A stretch of 17,103 bases of DNA from JADFRG01 sp964590515 (GCA_964590515.1 CAZPZD010000048.1:1-17103); one strand, 5' to 3'. Counted from the first letter of the stretch, positions 7,255 to 14,167 are shown. Translations and numbers: made by a program. The notes: generated from the letters alone by a model not told the origin.

Positions 7255-9006
7255 ATGAGCACCATCCTGGAAACCGACACGCTCTTGGCGGTGGATGTGG
7301 GCTCGGTCAATACCCGGGCTACCCTGTTCGACGTCGTCGACGGTCGCTACCGGATGGTGGCGACCGGCCGAGCATCTTCCACGACCGGGTCTCCGCTGTT
7401 TGACGTCCGCGAGGGGATGCACATGGCGGTGGATGAGCTGAGCGCCGTGACCGGCCGACCGCTGCTCGATGAGGCCGACAGCCTCATTATCCCCATGACG
7501 ACGGAGGGAGCAGGGATCGATGCTTTTGTGGCAACCGCCTCGGCCGGACCCCGCCCTCGCACCGTACTGGTCGGCCTCATGCCCGGAGTGTCGATGGAGA
7601 GCGCCCGCCGCTTGGCCGGTTCCACCTACCTCAACGTTGTGGAAGAGATCGGGCTGTTGGACCGCCGCCGGGAAGAGGAACAGATTGATATTCTTGTGGC
7701 TGCCCAGCCCGATCTGGTCCTGATGGTCGGAGGAACCGACGGGGGCGCGAGTGCCTCCGTGTTGAGGTTGATTGAAACGGTCGGCCTGGCGGTCGGCTTG
7801 CTCGCCACCGCCCAGCGGCCGAGCTTGTTGTTTGCAGGCAATCGCGCCCTCGGGGCGGCGGTCTCGGAGTATTTCCAAGATCGGGCACCGGTCACGATTG
7901 TCCCCAATATCCGCCCCAGCCTCGATATGGAGGAGCTCGAACCGGCCCGGCTCAAGCTATCGGAGATCATCAGCCAACTGCGGGCAGAAAAGATCAGCGG
8001 CTTCGAGAACTTGGCGGCGTGGTCGGGTGGTTCGATGATGCTGACCTCCGACGCGTTTGGCCGGGTGGTGCGTTATTTGAGTCAGGTTTACGACCCGGAC
8101 AAAGGCGTGCTCGGGATTGACGTCGGCGCCAGTCATGTGACGGTGGCGGCCGCCTTCGATGGGAATCTGAGCTTGAGGGTGAATTCAGATCTGGGACTCG
8201 GAACGTCGATGCCGGGCCTGATGCGGTACGCCTCGATCGAAGATATTGCCCGCTGGTTGCCACAGGATGAGTCCCCGGGAAGAGTGCGTGACTACCTGTA
8301 CAACAAGGCCCTCTATCCGGGCAGCATCCCGACCGAACTTGGGGACCTGTACATCGAGTATGCCCTGGTCCGTGAGTTGATCCGGGCAGGGATTGCCCTC
8401 TCCCGGGGGGATTGGCAGAAGGGAGCCGACACCCCCTTGCTGCCTGCGCTTGAGCCGATCATCGCCAGCGGAGGGGCCATCGCCCGCGCCCCGCGGCCCG
8501 GCTACGCGGCCCTGACTTTATTGGACGCGATCCAACCTAAAGGGATCACCACCCTGGTGGTGGATCCTCACAACTTGATTCCTGCGGTCGGTGCCGCTGC
8601 CGGACTGCTGCCCATGATCACCGTCCAGGTGCTCGAATCCGGAAGTTTTGTCAGCTTGGGCACTGCAGTGTCGCCGGTCGGCCACGCCCGCCAGGGGCGA
8701 CCGGTGATGAAGGTCCGGGTGGAACCCGAAGGGGGAGGCGAGATGTCGGAGGGGGTAGTTCGATTTGGTCAGGTCGTGCTGCTGCCGCTCCGGGTGGGCG
8801 AGCACGCCCGGCTGACCCTCCGGCCGGAGAGCGGATTCGACGTTGGATTTGGCGGCCAGGGAAAAGCCGGGGCGCTGCGGGTCGCCGGAGGCGCGCTGGG
8901 CGTGATCATCGACGCTCGCGGCCGGCCGCTGGAGCTTTCGAATAATCCAGCCGAGCGCCAGGAGCGTAACCTTCAGTGGTTGAAGGATGTCGGGGCACTG
9001 AAGTGA
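7255..9006 (+). CDS. MutL-like ASKHA ATPase with C-terminal extension
   Basis: This 583-residue protein belongs to the glutamate mutase L (MutL) family of the actin/Hsp70/hexokinase ATPase superfamily. The nucleotide-site motifs are visible: phosphate-1 DVGSVNTRATLFD (14-26), MVGGTDGG (157-164), phosphate-2 GIDVGASH (287-294) and the adenosine-type IIASGGAIAR (402-411). MutL is known near adenosylcobalamin-dependent glutamate mutase, but no mutase gene is present here. After about 455 there is an extra beta-rich region with V-x-FGQVVLLPL (502-512), FDVGFGGQGKAG (528-539) and VIIDARGRPLEL (550-561), ending in a W-L-K helix. I recall this tail in MutL-like proteins of similar operons in other phyla. 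It has no membrane segment and is likely the cytoplasmic ATPase of the complex. ACCCC precedes the ATG, and no Shine-Dalgarno is seen. Confidence 0.85.
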   Translation: MSTILETDTLLAVDVGSVNTRATLFDVVDGRYRMVATGRASSTTGSPLFDVREGMHMAVDELSAVTGRPLLDEADSLIIPMTTEGAGIDAFVATASAGPRPRTVLVGLMPGVSMESARRLAGSTYLNVVEEIGLLDRRREEEQIDILVAAQPDLVLMVGGTDGGASASVLRLIETVGLAVGLLATAQRPSLLFAGNRALGAAVSEYFQDRAPVTIVPNIRPSLDMEELEPARLKLSEIISQLRAEKISGFENLAAWSGGSMMLTSDAFGRVVRYLSQVYDPDKGVLGIDVGASHVTVAAAFDGNLSLRVNSDLGLGTSMPGLMRYASIEDIARWLPQDESPGRVRDYLYNKALYPGSIPTELGDLYIEYALVRELIRAGIALSRGDWQKGADTPLLPALEPIIASGGAIARAPRPGYAALTLLDAIQPKGITTLVVDPHNLIPAVGAAAGLLPMITVQVLESGSFVSLGTAVSPVGHARQGRPVMKVRVEPEGGGEMSEGVVRFGQVVLLPLRVGEHARLTLRPESGFDVGFGGQGKAGALRVAGGALGVIIDARGRPLELSNNPAERQERNLQWLKDVGALK

Positions 9007-9023
9007 ACCCACGGAGTCCCTGA

Positions 9024-10094
9024 GTGATGGCTGGCAATCAGCTCCCTGCGATTCGGCATGTGTTGCCCCTGACCACGGTCCAGCTGGAGCGCAAGCTTCC
9101 CGGGCCAGGGGCCGTGACGGTCAGAGTGCGGGAAAAGGTCCAACCGGCGGACATCGTCGCAGAGGTGCAGCCGCCGGCCAAGCACTACTTTCTTGATTTG
9201 GCGGCCGGGCTGGGGGTCCCCGAGGCGGAGGTCAGCCGCTACTTGCGGGTGGAGCCCGGCGCCCCGATCGAAATGGGCCAGGTGATCGCAGGGCCGGTCG
9301 GCTTTGCGCGGCGGACGATGCGGGCCCCGGCCAATGGGAAAGTATTGACCCTTTCGCGCGGCCGGGCCCTCTTTGAAGCCTTGGAGGAGCCGTACCAACT
9401 TCATGCCGGGGTACCCGGCATCGTCGTGGCCTCGGATGGGATCAACTCGCTGACGATCGAGGCGACCGGAGCGCTGGTTGAAGGCACCTGGGGGAATGGA
9501 AGACGAGGCTGGGGGGTCATGCGGGTGATCGGCCAGGGGCCCTCAGACCGGCTGCACACGACCCAGCTGGACGTCAACCTAAGGGGAGCGGTGCTTCTGG
9601 CCGGTGTGTGCGATAATGCGGCGCCCCTGCACCAGGCCACCGAGCTGGCGGTCCGGGGGTTGATCCTCGGGAGCATTTCGGCGGAGCTGATCCCGATCGC
9701 TCTGCGCATGGTGTACCCGATCCTGCTTACGGAGGGATTCGGAACCGCGCCGATGAACCGGTTGGCCTACGACTTGCTGAACTCGAACGCTGGCCGGGAG
9801 GCCAGCCTGGAGGCGACCCTGCGGGAGCCCTACAGTCGCCAACTGCCGGAGGTGATCATCCCGCTGCCCGCTTCTACCCGGATTAGCAGTCCAGAGCGGG
9901 CGATCCAGCTTGCACCCGGCGTTCGGGTGCGCTGTGTGCGGGCACCGCACACCGGCACAGTGGGGACCATCCGGCACTTGAATCCTAAGGCTGAGAGCTT
10001 TCCGAGCGGGATTCTGGCCCGCAGCGCTTTGGTCGATGTAGAAGGCACTGGCCCGGTTTCGATTCCGCTGTCAAACTTGGAGGTCCTTGGTTAA
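9024..10094 (+). CDS. Barrel-sandwich / KOW-like domain protein of the MutL-like operon
   Basis: This is a soluble protein of about 356 residues with no named family that I can give. The N-terminal part (about 28-110) alternates short strands and glycine turns and includes MRAPANGKVL (99-108), which looks like the second half of a lipoyl/RnfC-type barrel-sandwich hybrid domain; no lysine in the usual lipoyl or biotin position is evident. The centre has VEGTWGNGRRGWGVMRV (152-168), RGLILGS (211-217) and LLTEGFGTAPM (234-244), motifs I recall from an unnamed family. The end (about 295-356) resembles a KOW/SH3-like barrel (APGVRVRC ... VPL-type NLEVL). GGAG at 9013-9016 fits either GTG 9024 or ATG 9027 as start. 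It lies 17 bases after the MutL-like gene, so the two products probably interact. Confidence 0.78.
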   Translation: MMAGNQLPAIRHVLPLTTVQLERKLPGPGAVTVRVREKVQPADIVAEVQPPAKHYFLDLAAGLGVPEAEVSRYLRVEPGAPIEMGQVIAGPVGFARRTMRAPANGKVLTLSRGRALFEALEEPYQLHAGVPGIVVASDGINSLTIEATGALVEGTWGNGRRGWGVMRVIGQGPSDRLHTTQLDVNLRGAVLLAGVCDNAAPLHQATELAVRGLILGSISAELIPIALRMVYPILLTEGFGTAPMNRLAYDLLNSNAGREASLEATLREPYSRQLPEVIIPLPASTRISSPERAIQLAPGVRVRCVRAPHTGTVGTIRHLNPKAESFPSGILARSALVDVEGTGPVSIPLSNLEVLG

Positions 10095-10171
10095 TGGCTC
10101 GAATCTTGCATTACTCATCCTGTATCGAGCGCCTGCGCGCGGTACGGCCCGTTGCGTAAGGGGAGGAATGT

Positions 10172-10771
10172 ATGGCAGATGATTTTGAGGTTACGAGCGA
10201 GCCGCTAGAGCGGGGGGAGAATCGAACCTTTGTCATAGTGGCCGCAGCGCTGGGGGCCCTGATCATCCTGAGCCTGATCTGCCTGGGTGTTTATGCCTTG
10301 GTCCTGCAGCCGCGCCAACGGCAGGCGGCGCTTGAACGGCCGACCGAAATCATGCTCACCAACACCGCAGTTGCAGTGGGCCTGACCGAGGCGGCGGCAG
10401 AGCAGATTGCCACCTTCACTCCGCTCCCGTCCAATACGCCACAGCCCAGCGCCACTCCGCGCGCGACGAACACACCCATTCCCTCACCCACTCCGGTAAT
10501 CGTGCTTCCGACCGATACCCCGACTTCCACGCCCACTCCGTTTACCACTCTGGCGACCGTGGCCCCGCTGACGGCGACCGCGGCTGCTCAGCAGACGGCG
10601 ACCGCGCTGGCCCTCGGGGGAGGGGCGGCGACCCCGACTCGCACGCCGACCGCGTTGCCCACGACTGGCTTTGGGGACGAAGTCGGCCTGCCCGGGCTGG
10701 CGGGGCTGGCGGCGGTGTTCCTGGCAGTGATTATCTTGAGTCGAAGGCTGCGCACTCGGACGGCAGGCTGA
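10172..10771 (+). CDS. Thr/Pro-rich surface protein with LPxTG-like C-terminus
   Basis: This 199-residue protein has an N-terminal membrane helix (about 19-45), then a Thr/Pro-rich low-complexity stalk (about 82-160, with many TP and PTPT units), and ends in LPTTG (162-166), a hydrophobic helix (172-190) and a basic tail (RRLRTR). The last three parts have the layout of a sortase sorting signal, although the following FGDEVGLPG is a form I recall mainly in Chloroflexota. The N-terminal helix lacks a clear signal-peptidase site, so the protein might span the membrane twice with the stalk outside. A strong Shine-Dalgarno (GGGGAGGA, 10160-10167) lies four bases before the ATG. It follows the operon by 77 bases and may be co-transcribed with it; a bidirectional terminator comes after it. 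No sortase gene is in the window. Confidence 0.8.
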   Translation: MADDFEVTSEPLERGENRTFVIVAAALGALIILSLICLGVYALVLQPRQRQAALERPTEIMLTNTAVAVGLTEAAAEQIATFTPLPSNTPQPSATPRATNTPIPSPTPVIVLPTDTPTSTPTPFTTLATVAPLTATAAAQQTATALALGGGAATPTRTPTALPTTGFGDEVGLPGLAGLAAVFLAVIILSRRLRTRTAG

Positions 10772-10792
10772 GCTTCGTCCGAGGCGTTGAAG

Positions 10793-10823
10793 AAGCGACA
10801 GGGCGATGAGCCCTGTCGCTTTT
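10793..10823. terminator. Bidirectional Rho-independent terminator
   Basis: GCGACAGGGC (10795-10804) pairs with GCCCTGTCGC (10810-10819) around the 5-base loop GATGA. An outer AA/TT extends the stem to 12 pairs and TTTT (10820-10823) follows on the plus strand. It lies exactly between two genes that converge (stops at 10771 and 10833). On the minus strand the same hairpin is followed by TTCTT, so it can serve both units. Confidence 0.85.
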
Positions 10824-10832
10824 AGTTTCGGC

Positions 10833-11336
10833 TCAAGCGCCTAAGCCCAGCCTGGCCAGAGCTTCGAACAAGTCCGAGACTCCCCTTCCATCAAGGGCGC
10901 TTGTCTCAACATAGTTCGCGCCAATGCTTTGGGCGAACGCTTCCGCGGCCGCCCGCGGCTGAACTCGCTCGAGATCGGTCTTATTCCCGACCACCACGAA
11001 AGGCTGTTTTTGAATCGCATCCATGATTTCGGTGTGCCAGCGCGGCAGGCTGTTGAAGGACTCCGGATCGGTTACGTCATACACCAGGGCCGACGCCCGG
11101 CTGCCTCGGTAAAACCCGGTCCGAATCACCTGGAAGCGGTCCTGGCCGGCCATGTCCCAGATCGACAGCTTGACGGTCCGCTCAGGGAGCGCGACCATCT
11201 GAGTCTGGAAGTCGACCCCGATCGTCGCCACCCGGGTTAATTCGAACTTCCCTTCACAGAATCTGCGAATCAGCGAGGTTTTGCCGACTGCGCCGTTGCC
11301 GGCGACGACGACTTTCAAGACCGGAACGCTGCTCAT
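10833..11336 (-). CDS. Rab/Ras-like small GTPase
   Basis: This 167-residue protein is a small GTPase strikingly like eukaryotic Rab proteins. All G motifs are present: G1 GNGAVGKT (13-20), G2 T38 in ATIGVDF (37-43), G3 WDMAGQDRF (60-68) with Q65 at the catalytic position, G4 NKTD (118-121) and G5 ETSA (144-147). FYRGSRASALVYDVTD (75-90) is also typical of Rab/Ras. There is no C-terminal cysteine, so prenyl anchoring of the eukaryotic type is excluded. Bacterial relatives are known, often in Chloroflexota, Deltaproteobacteria and Cyanobacteria, in several cases beside roadblock-fold regulators. The gene lies nine bases after the one upstream (11346-12059), so the pair is an operon. It should cycle between GTP and GDP as a cytoplasmic or membrane-associated switch; its target is unknown. 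Confidence 0.92.
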   Translation of the reverse strand: MSSVPVLKVVVAGNGAVGKTSLIRRFCEGKFELTRVATIGVDFQTQMVALPERTVKLSIWDMAGQDRFQVIRTGFYRGSRASALVYDVTDPESFNSLPRWHTEIMDAIQKQPFVVVGNKTDLERVQPRAAAEAFAQSIGANYVETSALDGRGVSDLFEALARLGLGA

Positions 11337-11345
11337 GTGACTGGG

Positions 11346-12059
11346 CTAGGTCTGGCGGCCGAGGAAAAATGGGATAACAAGCTCGTCCGGGTCTACCGGT
11401 TGGCTGCTGAGCAGGGTCCGATTGGCGCGCTCGAAAAGGCCGTGTTGCTCCTTGATCAATTCGAGCTCTTGGGGGGCGGGATCGGTCGAGAAAAGCGCCA
11501 TCAGGGTGGTGAACTCCCCGGGAACGTAGCTCAGCCAGCGGCCTCCCTCGATCGCGGTCTTGTTCATCTCCGCACCGAAGATTTCCTTGGTGGCAGAACG
11601 ATAGGAGGAGAGCATCGGCACCGCCAACTCCGCCTCGATTTCAAACTCGCCGTTGGTTTTGAGCGGCATCCCCGAATCGTTTTCGTACACCGAGTATCCC
11701 AAGACCTTGGCCACGTTCTGCTGGCGGATGACGACACTCTTGCCTTCGGAGGTGGCCGATTTCCATTCTTCGGAGCCCGGCGACATCTCAAGGTACCGCT
11801 TAATGGTCTGCTGCTCCCGCCGGTAGTGTTCGTACAGTTCCTGGAACTGAAGGCGATTGACGGCCCCGTTGGCGAATTCCTCGGCCAGATTGTTGATCTT
11901 GGTCTGCACTCGTTCCAAGTAGGCCTGGGGATTTTCGAGTGGTGAAGGCTCCTTGGCTGGAGCCGGAGCCGCGGGAGGGGTTGGCGCAGCCGGAGCGGAT
12001 TGCGCCGGCGCAGGTGCAGCTGGAGGGCCTGAAAAGAACTCGCGCAGACGTTTTAGCAC
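11346..12059 (-). CDS. GTPase-linked protein, possible roadblock/longin-type regulator
   Basis: This 237-residue protein is not a named family to me. It starts with a short basic-hydrophobic helix (MLKRLREFF, 1-9) that could bind a membrane, followed by a Pro/Ala-rich linker (11-40), a helical charged region (45-92) and a C-terminal domain. In that domain GGRWLSYVPGEFTTLMALFS (172-191) followed by a long helix (196-218, ending in ...FERANRTLL) has the strand-strand-helix rhythm of roadblock/LC7 or longin-like folds, which act on small GTPases. That reading is inference from pattern and from the gene's position nine bases ahead of the Rab-like GTPase. The start is GTG at 12059. An extended -10 promoter lies just upstream and there is no clear Shine-Dalgarno. 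Confidence 0.75.
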   Translation of the reverse strand: MLKRLREFFSGPPAAPAPAQSAPAAPTPPAAPAPAKEPSPLENPQAYLERVQTKINNLAEEFANGAVNRLQFQELYEHYRREQQTIKRYLEMSPGSEEWKSATSEGKSVVIRQQNVAKVLGYSVYENDSGMPLKTNGEFEIEAELAVPMLSSYRSATKEIFGAEMNKTAIEGGRWLSYVPGEFTTLMALFSTDPAPQELELIKEQHGLFERANRTLLSSQPVDPDELVIPFFLGRQT

Positions 12060-12080
12060 AAGGATCGACTGTCGGCCGGA

Positions 12081-12089
12081 ATTATAGCA
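12081..12089 (-). promoter_or_regulatory. Extended -10 promoter of the GTPase operon
   Basis: Read on the minus strand, TGCTATAAT is a perfect extended -10 element (TGn plus TATAAT). It ends 21 bases before the GTG start at 12059, so the leader should be about 14-15 bases. No good -35 hexamer is visible at 16-18 base spacing. Confidence 0.7.
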
Positions 12090-12123
12090 TGCAGCCTTTG
12101 GTGAGTTGAAATGGGAAGAGAGG

Positions 12124-13575
12124 CTAGCTGGCCTGAGCGACCTGTCGGCCGTGTGAGATCAACAGTTCCAGGGCCTGAGGTTCCCTGGCCTCCGCATATA
12201 CCCGGAGCACGGGCTCGGTTCCGGAAGGGCGAATCAGCAACCACGAATCGTCGTCCATGACGTACTTGATCCCATCTTGATCACTGATGTGATGGACTCG
12301 CAAGGATCCGATCGAGCTCGGCGCTCCATCCCGCAGACGGTCGGCGATCAGCTGCTTGGAAACCGGACTGGCGAGCCGCAGGTCGAGCCGACTGTAATGC
12401 GAGGGGCCGACCTCGGCCAGCAATTGTTCCACCAGTTCCTCAAGCGCCACCCCCCAGGCCGCCACCATCTCCAACAAGAGCAGTCCCATCAGAATCCCGT
12501 CCCCCTCCGGAATGTGGCCGTGGATCGACATCCCGCCGGACTCCTCTCCGCCGATCAGCACCTCATCCTGGAGCATGCGGTCGGCGATGTGGTCGAACCC
12601 GACCGGGGTCTCAATCACCGGCAGGGAGTATTTTTCGGCCAGGCGATTGATCATCTGGGTGGTTGAAACCGTTTTGACCACCGTCCCTCGCCAGCCGCGC
12701 TGTTCGACCAGGTATTTCAGAGCCAGGGCCATGATCCGGTGGGGATCCACGAACTGTCCGCGCCCGTCCACGGCCCCTATCCGGTCCGCGTCACCGTCGG
12801 TCGCCAGCCCCAGCTGGCCGTGACCGGCGGCGATGGCGCCAACCAACGCGCCCAGATAGCGGGCGATCGGTTCCGGATGAATCCCGCCAAAACCTGGATT
12901 CATTTCGCCCCGCACTTCAAGGACCTCGCAGCCGGTACCCTGCAAGATGCCCTTGAGCTGACCCCGACCCGATCCGTACATGGCGTCGACGACGAGGTGC
13001 TGTGGGTGGTCGGCGATCACATTCAAGTCGATCAGCGTGCGCAGGTGGTCGTGATAAGCCGGAGTGGGATTGAAGCGCTCAATCTGCCCGCTCCGCTTGG
13101 CCTGCTCGTAATCCATCAGATTGGGCCCTCGGGCGCGAGCTTCGTTGTCTTGAAAGCACAGCTCGACCTGCTTGCACTGCTCGCGGGCCGCCGACCCGCC
13201 ATAGCCGGCCTTGAGCTTCACCCCGTTGTAGCGCGGGGCATTGTGAGAGGCGGTGATCATAATCCCCGCAATCGCCCCGAGCTGGCGAACGGCGAACGAG
13301 GCGGTGGGAGTAGGTACATCGGCGCTCGTGAGTGAAACCGTGAATCCGTTGCCGGCCAGCACTCGGGCCGCTTCCACCGCGAAGCGGTCCGATAAGAAAC
13401 GGGTGTCGAAGCCGACGACCATCCGCCGCGGATCGCCAGAGGGTTGGCCGCGCGGGACCCAATCTTCAGAGGCCACCGCATCCGCGATCGCCTGGCTCAC
13501 CATCCGGAGGTTGTGGAAGGTGAACGTGTCGCCGATGACGCCCCGCCAGCCGTCAGTGCCGAAGTGAATGGTCAT
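12124..13575 (-). CDS. Phosphoglucomutase/phosphomannomutase (alpha-D-phosphohexomutase)
   Basis: This 483-residue enzyme interconverts hexose 1- and 6-phosphates (glucose or mannose) in the cytoplasm, feeding glycogen, trehalose or surface-sugar synthesis. The four family sites are intact: the phosphoserine loop TASHN (108-112, S110), the metal loop DGDADR (260-265), the sugar-binding GGEESGG (342-348) and the phosphate-binding RPSGTEP (449-455). The N-terminus HFGTDGWRG is typical. I chose the ATG at 13573-13575. An ATG 21 bases upstream (13594-13596) overlaps the -10 element TATAAT and would be outside the transcript, and GGAG lies at the right distance before the chosen codon. Glucose versus mannose preference cannot be read from sequence. 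The gene is divergent from uvrC and stops 64 bases before the GTPase operon. Confidence 0.92.
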   Translation of the reverse strand: MTIHFGTDGWRGVIGDTFTFHNLRMVSQAIADAVASEDWVPRGQPSGDPRRMVVGFDTRFLSDRFAVEAARVLAGNGFTVSLTSADVPTPTASFAVRQLGAIAGIMITASHNAPRYNGVKLKAGYGGSAAREQCKQVELCFQDNEARARGPNLMDYEQAKRSGQIERFNPTPAYHDHLRTLIDLNVIADHPQHLVVDAMYGSGRGQLKGILQGTGCEVLEVRGEMNPGFGGIHPEPIARYLGALVGAIAAGHGQLGLATDGDADRIGAVDGRGQFVDPHRIMALALKYLVEQRGWRGTVVKTVSTTQMINRLAEKYSLPVIETPVGFDHIADRMLQDEVLIGGEESGGMSIHGHIPEGDGILMGLLLLEMVAAWGVALEELVEQLLAEVGPSHYSRLDLRLASPVSKQLIADRLRDGAPSSIGSLRVHHISDQDGIKYVMDDDSWLLIRPSGTEPVLRVYAEAREPQALELLISHGRQVAQAS

Positions 13576-13594
13576 GCCCAAGCTCCAACGGGTC

Positions 13595-13600
13595 ATTATA
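13595..13600 (-). promoter_or_regulatory. -10 element of the phosphohexomutase gene
   Basis: TATAAT is present on the minus strand 19 bases ahead of the chosen ATG (13575). Transcription should begin about seven bases downstream, leaving a short leader that still contains GGAG. The element overlaps the upstream in-frame ATG (13594-13596), which decides against that start. A convincing -35 box was not found. Confidence 0.6.
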
Positions 13601-13621
13601 CTGAGGTCAAAGGGACCCCTA

Positions 13622-13630
13622 TGCTAGAAT
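13622..13630 (+). promoter_or_regulatory. Extended -10 promoter of uvrC
   Basis: TGCTAGAAT is a close extended -10 match, ending nine bases before the ATG at 13640. The start of transcription would be within about three bases of the ATG or at it, so uvrC is probably leaderless or nearly so. No Shine-Dalgarno precedes the ATG. It shares a 64-base divergent region with the phosphohexomutase promoter. Confidence 0.55.
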
Positions 13631-13639
13631 GACTTGGCC

Positions 13640-14067
13640 ATGCCCCAGCCGCTGCTTGAAGGCATCCCCGCCAAACCCGGCTGTTACCTGATGAAAGACG
13701 AGGCCGGCCGGGTGATCTACGTCGGCAAGGCGGTGAACCTGCGCAGCCGGGTCCGCTCCTATTTCCACGAGTCCGGCTCGCCTGATCGCAAGACCGCCGA
13801 ACTGGTGGCTCGGGTCGCCGACGTGGAGTGGATTGTGGTGGCCTCGGAGCTCGAGGCCTTGATCCTCGAGATGAACTTGATCAAGCGCCATCGGCCGAAG
13901 TATAACGTTCGCCTGAAAGACGACAAACGCTACCCCTATGTGCGGGTGCATTGGGGGGATCCGTTCCCCAAAGTCACCATGACCCGCCAGGTCATCGGAG
14001 ATGGAAGCCGATATTACGGTCCCTATACGAGCGTGTGGGCCGTGCACCAGACCCTGGACGTGCTGCG
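13640..14067 (+). CDS. uvrC: UvrC, N-terminal part (cut by assembly gap)
   Basis: This is the first 142 residues of UvrC, the nuclease subunit that makes both incisions in UvrABC nucleotide excision repair. The GIY-YIG domain for the 3' cut is visible: GCYLM (14-18), IYVGKA (26-31), the conserved arginines in NLRSRVRSY (33-41) and the glutamate-containing SELEALILEMNLIK helix, followed by PKYNVRLKDDKRYPYV. I prefer the ATG at 13640, giving MPQPLLEGIPAKPGCY, over a TTG two codons upstream. The reading frame runs into 100 unknown bases. The rest of the gene resumes after the gap in a different frame, which means only that the gap length is not real. Confidence 0.93.
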
Positions 14068-14167
14068 NNNNNNNNNNNNNNNNNNNNNNNNNNNNNNNNN
14101 NNNNNNNNNNNNNNNNNNNNNNNNNNNNNNNNNNNNNNNNNNNNNNNNNNNNNNNNNNNNNNNNNNN
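14068..14167. other. Assembly gap of exactly 100 N inside uvrC
   Basis: One hundred consecutive N is the usual placeholder for a gap of unknown size. UvrC proteins are about 600 residues; the two visible parts add up to about 370, so roughly 230 residues (near 700 bases), including the UvrB-binding UVR motif, are missing. No frame or distance across this point can be trusted. Confidence 0.98.

Noticed and set aside
10168..10182. Earlier ATG just after the Shine-Dalgarno of the stalk protein
   Set aside because: It reads M-Y-G-R and then stops; the ATG at 10172 is the start of the long frame.
10291..10548. Minus-strand frame with repeated V-G-V-G
   Set aside because: It is the antisense reading of the Thr/Pro-rich stalk codons, not an elastin-like gene.
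10439..10565. Possible tandem DNA repeat or CRISPR-like array in the Thr/Pro region
   Set aside because: The repetition is irregular, at codon scale (ACN-CCN), without constant repeat and spacer lengths. It is a low-complexity protein stalk.
11337..11945. 202-residue plus-strand frame opposite the GTPase partner
   Set aside because: It is antisense to a gene that sits in an operon with the GTPase and has its own promoter; the plus frame has no domain signal.
13576..13596. Seven-residue N-terminal extension of the phosphohexomutase
   Set aside because: Its ATG overlaps the TATAAT promoter element and the family starts at the HFGTDGWRG segment.
13951..14167. Frames that read through the N run as single proteins
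   Set aside because: The gap length is a placeholder, so any frame crossing it is artificial.
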